DNA from: Clostridium sp. D53t1_180928_C8
Lineage (GTDB): Bacteria > Bacillota > Clostridia > Clostridiales > Clostridiaceae
Reading direction: 5' to 3'
DNA: 64,000 nucleotides
Assembly (NCBI RefSeq): GCF_015667795.1
Contig: NZ_JADPEL010000010.1
Location: 12,967-76,966 of the forward strand
Of the stretch, positions 25,242 to 34,447 are shown in pieces. Within the stretch, counting starts at the first letter, position 1. Every line of letters begins with the position of its first letter. A model generated the notes under the pieces. The model ran no database searches and was not told where the DNA came from. It saw only the letters and a program-made list of their open reading frames with translations. Position numbers and translations under genes: made by a program.

Positions 25242-26906
25242 TTAAAAATGTATAACATATACTTCACAAGATTTTACTACTAATTTATTTTCAACTTCTC
25301 CTACCTTATCCATGTTAGATAAAATAACTTCACCGTGTTCCTCTAAGTTTAATGAAACTTCTGCTTCTCCAAAGTTTGCAACTACTAATATCTTTTTATT
25401 ATATAGCTTTCTATAATAAGCAAATACTTTATGCTCTTCTAAATAAGCAGGTTCAAAATGTCCATTAGTAAAAATATCACTATATTCTTCAGACTTTCTT
25501 AAAGCTATAAGCTTTTGATAGTATCTTAAAACTGAATTTTCATTTTCTAATTGATTTTCAACATTTATATCTGTATAATTTGGATTTACTTTAAGCCATG
25601 GTTTACCATCTGTAAATCCTGCATTTTTACTAGAGTTCCATTGCATTGGAGTTCTTGCATTATCTCTGCTAATTCTATAACACATATAAAGAGCTTCTTT
25701 TTCACTCATGCCACTCTTTATTCCTTCATTATAAGAATTAATTGTTGAAATATCATCATATTTATCAATACTTTCCATCATACAATTTCTCATACCAATT
25801 TCTTGACCTTGATAAATAAATGGAAGACCTCTTAATAAAACACTAGTTGTTGCAATCATTTTTATACCATCTTCATTTTGAGCATATTCTGGCAAGTATG
25901 TTGATGCACCTCTTGGTTCATCATGATTTTCTATAATATTAGCTTTAAATCCAATCTTTTCTGTATCAATTTGAGATTTAAATAATGCATCTCTCCACTT
26001 ATAAAAATCCATTCCCTTTTCAATACTCCAAGCTGCTTCATCAAACTTTAGTGAAGTTGCTGCAAAATCAAACATAGTAGAAAAATGTCCATTATCTCCT
26101 ATAAATTCTTTTAACTCTTCATTTGTAATATTAAATACTTCTCCAACAGTAAGTGCATTATATTTTTCAAAGGTTTCATGCTTTAATTCTTCAAGAAACT
26201 CTCCTACACCTTCTGCTTCTTCTACCATTTTAGTAACATGAACAAGCCCATCATCTCCATCTGCTTCATAATTAGGAAAATCTAAAACCTTTTTAATATT
26301 TATAATAGCATCAATACGGAAGCCTGCTAGTCCCTTATCTAGCCACCAATTAATCATTTTATATAATTCTTCACGAACCTTTGGATTCTCCCAATTTAAA
26401 TCTGGTTGCTCCTTGGCAAAGAAATGTAAATAATACTTTTCAGTACCAGGTATCTTCTCCCATACGCTACCCCCAAAATAAGAACGATAATTACTAGGTG
26501 GATTTCCATCCTTCCCTTCTCTAAAATAGAAGTAATCTGCATATTCTCCATCTGGATCTGCTAATGCCCTTTGGAACCATTCATGTTTATCTGAGCAGTG
26601 ATTTATTACTAAATCCATTAATATATACATATCTCTTTTTTTTGCCTCTACTAAAAGTTCATCAAACTCTTCCATAGTACCAAATTCTTCTGCAATACTA
26701 TAATAATCAGATATATCATAACCTTGATCTACAAAAGGTGATTTATACATAGGTGATATCCATATAATATCTATTCCTAAATTCTTTAAATAATCTAATT
26801 TATTTATAATACCTCTAATATCTCCAATTCCATCTCCATTTGTGTCATAAAAACTTTTTGGATATATTTGATATGCCACTTTATTGTGCCACCATTTCTT
26901 TTCCAT
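25242..26906 (-). CDS. GH13 alpha-glucosidase (oligo-1,6-glucosidase type)
   Basis: The 554-residue intracellular enzyme has WWHNKVAYQIYPKSF at the start and the GH13 catalytic triad Asp199 (GFRIDA), Glu256 (TVGEV) and Asp329 (ENHDEP). QPDLNWENP is the GH13_31 signature. The residue after the nucleophile is Ala200; this site is Val in enzymes specialised for alpha-1,6 bonds, so a different or broader alpha-glucoside specificity is likely (inference). There is no signal peptide, so it acts on an imported oligosaccharide. AAAGGGG before the ATG lies inside an intercistronic hairpin. Confidence 0.9.
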   Translation of the reverse strand: MEKKWWHNKVAYQIYPKSFYDTNGDGIGDIRGIINKLDYLKNLGIDIIWISPMYKSPFVDQGYDISDYYSIAEEFGTMEEFDELLVEAKKRDMYILMDLVINHCSDKHEWFQRALADPDGEYADYFYFREGKDGNPPSNYRSYFGGSVWEKIPGTEKYYLHFFAKEQPDLNWENPKVREELYKMINWWLDKGLAGFRIDAIINIKKVLDFPNYEADGDDGLVHVTKMVEEAEGVGEFLEELKHETFEKYNALTVGEVFNITNEELKEFIGDNGHFSTMFDFAATSLKFDEAAWSIEKGMDFYKWRDALFKSQIDTEKIGFKANIIENHDEPRGASTYLPEYAQNEDGIKMIATTSVLLRGLPFIYQGQEIGMRNCMMESIDKYDDISTINSYNEGIKSGMSEKEALYMCYRISRDNARTPMQWNSSKNAGFTDGKPWLKVNPNYTDINVENQLENENSVLRYYQKLIALRKSEEYSDIFTNGHFEPAYLEEHKVFAYYRKLYNKKILVVANFGEAEVSLNLEEHGEVILSNMDKVGEVENKLVVKSCEVYVIHF

Positions 26907-26911
26907 AATAA

Positions 26912-26964
26912 AAAACCCCTTTCACATTTATTAATTTCATTATAAATACATAGAAAGAGGTTTT
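26912..26964 (-). promoter_or_regulatory. Hairpin sequestering the glucosidase ribosome site
   Basis: On the minus strand AAAACCTCTTTC pairs with GAAAGGGGTTTT over 12 bp (one G-U) with a 29-base loop, then TTTTTTATT. The 3' arm contains the AAAGGGG Shine-Dalgarno of the glucosidase, so the structure could terminate after the AraC gene, block glucosidase translation, or both. Confidence 0.55.
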
Positions 26965-26969
26965 CTTAT

Positions 26970-27869
26970 TTAATTTTGACAAAACATTACACTATTTTGA
27001 CTTTTTATTTGTTTTCTATATTGAGAAGGACTCATATGCTTTTGCTCTTCAAAACGTTTAATAAAATATCCTATATTGTCATATCCACAAGCTATGGCAA
27101 TATCTATAATCTTATCATCACTTTCAGCCAAAAGCTCTTTAGCTTTTTCTATCCGTACATCATTTATATATTCTGTAGGTGTCTTCCCAACTAATTTCTT
27201 AAAATACCTGCAAAAATATTGAGTATTCATTCCAAGTAGCTTGGACATATCATCTAAATATATCTTTTGCTTATAATTATCATGGATATACCTTAGAACT
27301 TTCTTTACATTATCTATCTTATAATCATTAGCTTTATCTTTCTTCTCTAAATAATTAAACTTATTATTTTCATATAAAAGTGCAATTAATTCATATAAAT
27401 ATGATTTAACTCTAATAAATCTAGTTAAACCCTCCTTATCTGCTTCTTTTATTATTTTGTTATATATATTTACCAACTCATTCCATATAGAATCATCATT
27501 ATTAATTAATGGTGGAAAATATATTTTCTGCTCAATTAACGGTCTAATAATTTCATATTGAATTCCATCAAAATACTCAAAACTAAGCATCTTTAAATCA
27601 AATACTAAAGCACTTTCTTCGCATACCTCTTCCCCTATAATATAATGAGTATCTCCAGATGTAATAAACATAAAGGCAGGAGCTTCTATTTCATACTTCA
27701 TCATATTAATATGTACAGTAAACTTTCCTTTTTTAAAATATACTAGCTCCATTTCATCGTGCCAATGAAAATTAACAAGAAATGTACCATTCCTCTTCCA
27801 TTTATAACATGCTAACGGAAATCTAACTGTCCCATGATTAATATCTTCTTTAAGTTTTATATTATCCAT
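26970..27869 (-). CDS. AraC-family regulator with cupin domain
   Basis: This ~299-residue regulator has an N-terminal cupin sensor domain (FHWHDEMELVYFKKGKF) and a C-terminal AraC double helix-turn-helix (VLRYIHDNYKQKIYLDDMSKLLGM; ACGYDNIGYFIKRFEE). I choose the ATG at 27869, which has GAAAGG at 9 bases; the ATG at 27896 has only a weak site. It is 63 bp upstream of the alpha-glucosidase on the same strand and is the likely sugar-responsive activator of the operon. Confidence 0.88.
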   Translation of the reverse strand: MDNIKLKEDINHGTVRFPLACYKWKRNGTFLVNFHWHDEMELVYFKKGKFTVHINMMKYEIEAPAFMFITSGDTHYIIGEEVCEESALVFDLKMLSFEYFDGIQYEIIRPLIEQKIYFPPLINNDDSIWNELVNIYNKIIKEADKEGLTRFIRVKSYLYELIALLYENNKFNYLEKKDKANDYKIDNVKKVLRYIHDNYKQKIYLDDMSKLLGMNTQYFCRYFKKLVGKTPTEYINDVRIEKAKELLAESDDKIIDIAIACGYDNIGYFIKRFEEQKHMSPSQYRKQIKSQNSVMFCQN

Positions 27870-28029
27870 ACTTTTTAACCTTTCACTTATAATCATTTAC
27901 CCTATTAAATAATTTTCTATACATATCCTCTTTTATTATTTCTGTAGTTTATATTAGCCTAAAAACTAATATTTTTCCATTATAAATAACATTCTTTATT
28001 TTGTATTATTATTCACAAGCTAATATCAA

Positions 28030-28057
28030 AAAAGGTCAAGCGATGCTTAACCTTTTT
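28030..28057 (-). terminator. Terminator after nnr
   Basis: AAAAGGTCAAGC and GCTTAACCTTTT pair with one mismatch around a 3-base loop. On the minus strand it is followed by a T-run and stands about 90 bases after the nnr stop. Confidence 0.75.
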
Positions 28058-28144
28058 GCTGCGTATCAAATAGCTAATACGTACTATTTTAATTAGTATT
28101 ATTTAATAATAAATTAGAAATTAATTCTATTCCCCAAACTTTTT

Positions 28145-29638
28145 TTAATTTAATATAGTTTCAAGTGCATATGTTAGGTTTTCAATAACATGAGAAGCAT
28201 TAACACAAAACATATCCTTTGATAACACATCTCCACAATAACCATGAAGAAATGCTCCTAATATTACAGCTTTAAAAGGTTCATATCCTTGTCCTATAAA
28301 AGAAGCAATAATTCCTGTAAGTGCATCTCCCATTCCACCAGATGCCATTTTACTATTTCCAGTTGGGTTTACATAAACTTCTTTCCCATCAGTTATTATA
28401 GTATTATATCCCTTCAACAATACAATAACCCCATACTTCTTAGCAAAATCAACTGCAATAGCTATTCTATTATCAACTAATTCATTAATAGGAATACCTG
28501 TAAGCGTAGACATTTCTCCCATATGAGGTGTTATTATAATTTTTCTCTTACTATTCTTTAATAAGTCTAAATTTTCTTTAAGTACATTTAAGGCATCGGC
28601 ATCAAGAACTACTGGACATCCTTCCATAGAAAGAATTTTAATTACCTGTTTAAAAGTAAATTCATCATTTCCCATACCTGGTCCCATTGCAATACTATCA
28701 CTATTTAATATAACAGTTTCAAATCTATCATCTTCATATGACATAGTCATAGCTTCTACTAATTTACTTTTTAAAATATCTAATATACACTTCTTAGTAC
28801 AAAGTGTAATAAGACCACCGCCACTCCTTACTGCTGCCTGTGTTGAAATATATGCTGCACCTGTAAAACTTTCAGCTCCTGCCATAATAGTTATTCTTCC
28901 AAAATCCCCTTTATGTTCGTATTTCTTTCTCTTTTTTATAATACTTTTTATATAATCTATTTCAATTAAATATTCTTTAGAATGAAATTTATCAACAACA
29001 TAACCTGGTACCCCAATTTTTTCTACTATTATACTTCCTGTATATTGCTCACCTTCATAATCTAAAAATCCTTTTTTATAAGTTTCAAATGAAATAGTAA
29101 TATCTGCTTCAACTGCAACTCCTAAAATCCCCCAACTATCACATTTCATTCCTGAAGGTATATCTATTGCAAGTATAGATTTACTTTTTTCATTTATAAT
29201 ATTAATAACTTCTTCATATATTCCTTCAACCCTTCGAGTTAATCCTATACCAAAAATTGCATCAATAGTCATATCATTTTTACATAAAGTTTCATTTAAT
29301 GCCTTTATATCTTCACTTTTAATAATATGATTAATATTTATCCCCATATTTTTTAATATATCATAATTTACATTACAATCTTTACTCATAGAGTGATTAC
29401 CAACTATGAATACATCAATCTGCATATTCATACTAAAAAGCTGACGTGCTACAGCAAGACCATCTCCGCCATTATTTCCAGTTCCACAAACTATGGTAAA
29501 TGATTTAAACTTTTCAAAATCTATATTTTTAACAACCTTTATTGCTGCATTTTCCATAAGAACTATTGAAGGAATCTTTAATTCATTTATACAATAATTA
29601 TCTATATTTCTTGTTAATTCTGAACTACCTATTCTCAA
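28145..29638 (-). CDS. nnr: Bifunctional NAD(P)H-hydrate epimerase/dehydratase
   Basis: It repairs damaged NAD(P)H hydrates. The N-terminal YjeF domain (about 1-210) epimerises the S and R forms and shows CGTGNNGGDGLAVARQL; the C-terminal ADP/ATP-dependent dehydratase domain (about 230-497) shows ITIMAGAESFTGAA and KMASGGMGDALTG with its catalytic Asp. The length of 497 residues fits the fused bacterial form. The start is TTG at 29638 with AAAGGTG upstream; the N-terminus MRIGSSEL matches the family, and no nearby in-frame ATG fits better. Confidence 0.93.
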   Translation of the reverse strand: MRIGSSELTRNIDNYCINELKIPSIVLMENAAIKVVKNIDFEKFKSFTIVCGTGNNGGDGLAVARQLFSMNMQIDVFIVGNHSMSKDCNVNYDILKNMGININHIIKSEDIKALNETLCKNDMTIDAIFGIGLTRRVEGIYEEVINIINEKSKSILAIDIPSGMKCDSWGILGVAVEADITISFETYKKGFLDYEGEQYTGSIIVEKIGVPGYVVDKFHSKEYLIEIDYIKSIIKKRKKYEHKGDFGRITIMAGAESFTGAAYISTQAAVRSGGGLITLCTKKCILDILKSKLVEAMTMSYEDDRFETVILNSDSIAMGPGMGNDEFTFKQVIKILSMEGCPVVLDADALNVLKENLDLLKNSKRKIIITPHMGEMSTLTGIPINELVDNRIAIAVDFAKKYGVIVLLKGYNTIITDGKEVYVNPTGNSKMASGGMGDALTGIIASFIGQGYEPFKAVILGAFLHGYCGDVLSKDMFCVNASHVIENLTYALETILN

Positions 29639-29732
29639 AATATCATCACCTTTTATAACATTTATTATTAATTATAACATTATTTAATTAAATTCATGCA
29701 AATAAATAAAGCTAGCCTTATAGTTTACTATA

Positions 29733-30359
29733 TTATTTTTTATTATTTATATTAGCCCAAACCTCTTCATCAAACACCCTATCTTTATAATAATATTTTC
29801 TATCAGCTTCAGTAATTTCCTTAATTACTCTGCAAGGATTTCCTGCTGCTACTACATTATCGGGGATATCACGTGTAACAACACTTCCAGCTCCAATAAC
29901 CACATTATCCCCAATAGTTACTCCTGGTGTTATTACAACATTTCCACCTATCCATACATTATTGCCAATAGTTATTCCAATCCCATATTCATAAGCTGAA
30001 TTTCTTGAATCTGGATGAATAGGATGACCTGCAGTATAAATTGCAACATTAGGAGCTAACATTACATTATTCCCTATCTTAACTTTTGCTACATCAATAA
30101 TTGTACAATTATAATTAGCAAAAAAGTTGTCTCCTACTTCAATATGCTTTCCATAATCACAGAAAAATGGTGGATTTATAAATACTCCATTTCCCGTTTT
30201 ACCTAGTAATTCTTTTGCCATCTTAGTAATGGTATCAAAATCTGAACGATCTGCATTATTAAAGGCTTGCATTAATTTTCTCGTAACTTTTTGCTCCTCA
30301 AATACCATCTCATCAGAAATATACGGTAATTCTAAATCTCTTCTTTCTATGTTATTCAT
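29733..30359 (-). CDS. Maltose/galactoside O-acetyltransferase-type enzyme
   Basis: This 208-residue left-handed beta-helix acetyltransferase of the Maa/LacA group uses acetyl-CoA. The N-terminal Mac domain is followed by hexapeptide repeats (IGNNVWIGGNVVITPGVTIGDNVVIGAGSVV). The catalytic His is in YTAGHPIHP. The acceptor sugar is uncertain. GAGAGG precedes the ATG. It is divergent from an AraC regulator 175 bp away, which may control it. Confidence 0.9.
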   Translation of the reverse strand: MNNIERRDLELPYISDEMVFEEQKVTRKLMQAFNNADRSDFDTITKMAKELLGKTGNGVFINPPFFCDYGKHIEVGDNFFANYNCTIIDVAKVKIGNNVMLAPNVAIYTAGHPIHPDSRNSAYEYGIGITIGNNVWIGGNVVITPGVTIGDNVVIGAGSVVTRDIPDNVVAAGNPCRVIKEITEADRKYYYKDRVFDEEVWANINNKK

Positions 30360-30534
30360 ATAAATATCCTCTCACTTTCAAACTAATTCTTCACTTAATT
30401 ATTATATTTTTATTTTCTAAAAACAATCAAAATGTTAATATAATTATATTAACATTCTAACTTAATTTTATAGGAATATAACTTCTTTTTATATAATTAT
30501 ATTCTCATATTATATATTTTATAGGAGACTATTT

Positions 30535-31431
30535 ATGGAGAAATCACTTATTGAAACTGATCATACCTTAAAACAATTAACTGAACACGGAACTAAAGAT
30601 TATCCAATACTAATTTCATGTCGTCTTACACTATCATTAGATAGAGGAATAGTTTCTTGGCATTGGCATAATGACTTCGAACTAACTTACGTTGAATCTG
30701 GTCACCTTGAATTTTCTGTAGGTTCTGATACTTTTATACTAAACCCAGGAGAAGCTATTTTTATTAACTCAAAATCTCTTCATCAGGTCAAACCATTAAA
30801 AAATGAAAAGCCTATTTACTATAGCTATGCATTTGCCCCTGAACTAATTTGTGAATCTATGGAAAGCTTAATATCAACAAAATATATACTTCCTATAATA
30901 CATAATAGTAATTTCCCTTATTATATATTTCATAGTAGTATAACTTGGGAAAAAAACTGTCTATTAAATATTCATAAATTAAATAATGCTGCAAGTTCAC
31001 AAAATATATCCCGTGAATTTCAAATTAAACATTATCTACAGTCTGTATTTATAGACATTATTGAAAACATACCTTACATTTGTGATAAATCCATTAACTC
31101 TAATAATAGCGAAAATTATAGCATAATGAAAATTATGTTATATATTAAAGAGCATTATTCTGAAACAATTACCTTATTAGATATTGCAAATTCAGCAAAT
31201 ATTAGTAAAAGTAGTTGTAATAGAATTTTTAATAAAACATTAAAAATGACTCCTTTTCAATATCTGCTTAGTTTTAGAATAAATCAAAGTATACAATTAT
31301 TAATTAATAGTAATAAAACTATTTCAGAAATTGCTTATTCTTGTGGTTTCCAAGATACTAGTTATTACTGTAGAATATTTCGCAAATATAATGGAATTTC
31401 TCCTCAAAAATATCGTAATAATAATAAATAA
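30535..31431 (+). CDS. AraC-family regulator with cupin domain
   Basis: This 298-residue protein has a cupin sensor domain (SWHWHNDFELTYVESGHLEF; NPGEAIFINSKSLHQV) and a C-terminal AraC DNA-binding domain (about 195-295; DIANSANISKSSCNRIFNK and CGFQDTSYYCRIFRKYNGISP). ATAGGAG precedes the ATG. It is divergent from the sugar acetyltransferase gene. The ligand is unknown but probably a sugar. Confidence 0.88.
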   Translation: MEKSLIETDHTLKQLTEHGTKDYPILISCRLTLSLDRGIVSWHWHNDFELTYVESGHLEFSVGSDTFILNPGEAIFINSKSLHQVKPLKNEKPIYYSYAFAPELICESMESLISTKYILPIIHNSNFPYYIFHSSITWEKNCLLNIHKLNNAASSQNISREFQIKHYLQSVFIDIIENIPYICDKSINSNNSENYSIMKIMLYIKEHYSETITLLDIANSANISKSSCNRIFNKTLKMTPFQYLLSFRINQSIQLLINSNKTISEIAYSCGFQDTSYYCRIFRKYNGISPQKYRNNNK

Positions 31432-31432
31432 T

Positions 31433-31478
31433 TAAAGAGAGTCAAAATATAACTTTCGTAATACTTTGACTCTCTTTA
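31433..31478. terminator. Bidirectional terminator
   Basis: AAAGAGAGTCAAA and TTTGACTCTCTTT pair perfectly over 13 bp. It lies between the convergent AraC gene and the small membrane protein operon. Confidence 0.85.
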
Positions 31479-31505
31479 ACTATTAAAATCTAACAATTTC
31501 TAAAC

Positions 31506-31796
31506 TTATTTACTTTTTAATGCTTTAGAAACAGCTCCCTCTAAAACTAATGTAACTAATGCTAAAATTGATAATATTGGATTAGGGAATGTACCTAATT
31601 GTTTGAATGTAAAAAAGTCTGATAAGAAGAATATCCATATTGCTGCTGTAATAACATGTAAAGTTACTCTCACCCATTTTTTAGTCATAAAACTCATAAA
31701 TGGTCCACTTACTTTTATATTCTTTTCTTCTTTAACAACCTTTTTATTATTAGTTTTCTTATTTGTATTATTCTTACGTTTCTTACTATTTGCCAT
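31506..31796 (-). CDS. Small basic membrane protein, unknown
   Basis: The 96-residue protein has a very basic N-terminus (about 30 residues rich in Lys and Asn) followed by two predicted membrane segments (about 44-62 and 72-90). I recognise no family. A GAGGAA site lies before the ATG. It starts 44 bp after the DUF1622 gene and appears to be the last gene of the YhgE/Pip membrane operon. By the positive-inside rule the basic N-terminus should face the cytoplasm. Confidence 0.7.
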   Translation of the reverse strand: MANSKKRKNNTNKKTNNKKVVKEEKNIKVSGPFMSFMTKKWVRVTLHVITAAIWIFFLSDFFTFKQLGTFPNPILSILALVTLVLEGAVSKALKSK

Positions 31797-31840
31797 TACT
31801 AATTCCTCATTTCTTAGTTAATACTTTCAATATTTTACTA

Positions 31841-32173
31841 TTAAGCTTTTTTTACGTGCCCTTCAGCCTTTATTTCCCAATGAATTACAAAGGCTAATAT
31901 TGCCCTTAGTAAAATTATAGCTGCTAATATATACATTTCATCTAACGATCTTACTATCACTGTCTTTAATATCTCTGCCCCCATTTTAAATTCTAAAGCT
32001 AAAGTTAATGCTTCTGCAAATTGAATCTTTATTGGATAGTTTGTCTTATTGATTAAGTTACAAAAATACTTCCAAAATGCTTTAATAGCTCCTATAAAAA
32101 TTATAATTACTCCCATAGCCTCAAGTAAATGAATAATTTCTGGTATTGCTATTTCTAAAAAGTTACTTAACAT
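31841..32173 (-). CDS. DUF1622 membrane protein
   Basis: This 110-residue protein has three hydrophobic segments and the DUF1622 hallmark AEILKTVIVRSLDEMYILAAIILLRA, here LKTVIVRSLDEM followed by ILLRAILAFVIHWE. AGGAGG lies 7 bases before the ATG at 32173; the frame extends 25 codons upstream without a ribosome site. The family function is unknown. It sits 105 bp downstream of the second YhgE/Pip gene in a run of four membrane-protein genes. Confidence 0.8.
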   Translation of the reverse strand: MLSNFLEIAIPEIIHLLEAMGVIIIFIGAIKAFWKYFCNLINKTNYPIKIQFAEALTLALEFKMGAEILKTVIVRSLDEMYILAAIILLRAILAFVIHWEIKAEGHVKKA

Positions 32174-32278
32174 TATTATTCCTCCTATGTTATTATTACC
32201 AGGAATAATTATACATGATATGATTTTTATCTTCAATTTTATGAACATATTGTAAATTAAGTATTTTATTATTTATTA

Positions 32279-34438
32279 TTACATTCCACTCTCTCTAAAC
32301 TTATGGTCCATTTTACTAGATAACTTATGAAATGGCTTTTTAACTAGTGATAAAACTAAAAATATACATATAAATCCTAATAATGCTAATACATATGACT
32401 TAACATGTGTCTTTAAAGCCCCTGATATTCCTTCCCTAAATCCCTTTATTGCATAAGTAAATGGCCATAATGGCTCTAATACTCCAAATATTTCAGGATT
32501 AGTTTGTATCGGATATATACCTCCTGCCCCTGCTATCTGGAATACCATCATTATTACTGTTATCGCTTTTCCCACATTTCCAAACATAGAAACTAATGTA
32601 AATATAATAGTAGTAAATGTTATAGAGGTTATTATAGTAAATAAAAATAATATTTTCATATTTTCTGGTTTAACACCAAGAATATATATATCTCCAGCAA
32701 CTATAATAAATGATTGAATTAAGGAAATAGTCAAAAAGAGTAATAACTTTCCAAAATGATCTTGAAATATATTGGCTTTTAATTCTATCTTTATCTTTTC
32801 ATCACAAACTACAGATAATAAGCAACAAGCTAATAATGCACCAATCCAAATTGCTAATACTGAATAAAAAGGTGTAAGTCCAACTCCAAATATTCCACTA
32901 TCATAAATTTCCTCTTCCTCCAAATGTATAGGTGAAGAAATAAAAGATGCTATATCATCTGGATTATTAAATATAAAGCCAATCATTTCATCTATACTTT
33001 CACTAGTAAATCCCTTAGTTTCATCATTTAAACTTTTTAATTTATCATTTAAAGAAATCAGCTTACTATTTAATTCATTAATTTCCTTAATGGATAAGCT
33101 ATTAGTACTAATCATAAAATTAGATATTGCTTTAAGCTCTGGAACTATAACTTTTGTGCTCTCTAAAACATTATCAACACTGTCTAATTTAAAGCTTAAA
33201 CTGTCTGTAAGGTTATTACATACTGATACAACCCATGAGTAATAGTAGTTAGAAGCTTCAGTTAAATAATTAGATATATTATTTGCTGATTCTGATACCA
33301 TATCTAAAAGCATAATAATATTTTCAGTTGTTTCACCACTTTCTATAGCTATAATTAAATCTTCTACAATATCTCCTCTATTTATTATTTCATTTTCAAT
33401 AGCTATTAAAAAATTAATTTGTGCTAGAATTATATCACTATTAGTAAAATTATAAATAGTTTGTAATAACTTGATATCTTCTTCTAAGAAAGCTCTTACC
33501 TTATTATTTAAATTAGTAATTTTATTTAAATACTTTAACATATCTTCATTATTATTATTTTTAATATCCTGCTCAATTTTACTTATTAAACTTTTTATAT
33601 CATTATTAGTAGTTTGTATCTTTATTATATCTGTGTCCATATTATTAGCTGTTAAATTAATCATATTATTAGTATATTCAGTTATGTTTTTTGTAACTTC
33701 AATAACATTTTGCAAATTACTTATTTCATCTGTTATTTTAGGTAAATCATTTTGTATTTTTTTTAAATAATCTTGAAAATTCTTGGACTCCTCTGCTGCA
33801 TTGGTCATATATTGAGAAACATTATCTAAATCTATTGTTGTTGAAACCATAGTTTCTTTTAAACTTAATATTTGTGATTTATTTATCTGTAAGTTTTCAG
33901 CTAATTCTTTTATCGCTTTTATTGCTGTTTTATTAACTGTATCTACGAAATTTGTTTTTATTTCTCTAACAACACTTTCCTTAGCAACATCTGTTATTTT
34001 TGTAGCAATAGCATTTGCTTTTTCATTTGCCTTATATATAATTTGTGGTTTTCTTGGTGATGTTGTAGTTATACTTATTAATCCTTCAGTAAAATTTTCC
34101 GGTATTTCTATTAATGCATAATACTCTCCTCTATTTAACCCATCATTAGCTTGCCATTCATCCTTAAATACCCATCCTATAGATTTATTTTCTTTCAAAT
34201 TATTAACTACTTCATCCCCAACATTAATATATTCTCCATTTAACTCCTTACCTTCATCATTATTTACAACAACTATTGGTAAATTTCCAGTATTAGCGTA
34301 TGGATCCCAACAAGCTTTGATATTTATCCATGCATACAAAGATGGAAGTATACAAAGTCCTACTACAATAAAAATAGCTACAGGACTTTTTATTAAATTT
34401 TTTATATCTATTTTAAAAATATTAAATACTTTTTTCAT
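32279..34438 (-). CDS. YhgE/Pip domain membrane protein (copy 2)
   Basis: This ~719-residue protein has an N-terminal membrane segment (PVAIFIVVGLCILPSLYAW), the conserved Pip head (NIKACWDPYANTGNLPIVVVNN), a long ~370-residue helical coiled-coil region, and a C-terminal bundle of about six membrane segments resembling ABC-2 permeases. Homologues include Lactococcus Pip (phage infection protein) and B. subtilis YhgE; related extracellular stalks serve as phage receptors or belong to type VII secretion. The ATG at 34438 is preferred, with AGGTGAAG just upstream. It starts immediately after copy 1. Confidence 0.85.
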   Translation of the reverse strand: MKKVFNIFKIDIKNLIKSPVAIFIVVGLCILPSLYAWINIKACWDPYANTGNLPIVVVNNDEGKELNGEYINVGDEVVNNLKENKSIGWVFKDEWQANDGLNRGEYYALIEIPENFTEGLISITTTSPRKPQIIYKANEKANAIATKITDVAKESVVREIKTNFVDTVNKTAIKAIKELAENLQINKSQILSLKETMVSTTIDLDNVSQYMTNAAEESKNFQDYLKKIQNDLPKITDEISNLQNVIEVTKNITEYTNNMINLTANNMDTDIIKIQTTNNDIKSLISKIEQDIKNNNNEDMLKYLNKITNLNNKVRAFLEEDIKLLQTIYNFTNSDIILAQINFLIAIENEIINRGDIVEDLIIAIESGETTENIIMLLDMVSESANNISNYLTEASNYYYSWVVSVCNNLTDSLSFKLDSVDNVLESTKVIVPELKAISNFMISTNSLSIKEINELNSKLISLNDKLKSLNDETKGFTSESIDEMIGFIFNNPDDIASFISSPIHLEEEEIYDSGIFGVGLTPFYSVLAIWIGALLACCLLSVVCDEKIKIELKANIFQDHFGKLLLFLTISLIQSFIIVAGDIYILGVKPENMKILFLFTIITSITFTTIIFTLVSMFGNVGKAITVIMMVFQIAGAGGIYPIQTNPEIFGVLEPLWPFTYAIKGFREGISGALKTHVKSYVLALLGFICIFLVLSLVKKPFHKLSSKMDHKFRESGM

Positions 34439-34447
34439 ATACTTCAC

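Noticed and set aside
32174-32248. 25-residue N-terminal extension of the DUF1622 protein
   Set aside because: AGGAGG at the correct distance from the ATG at 32173 decides the shorter form.
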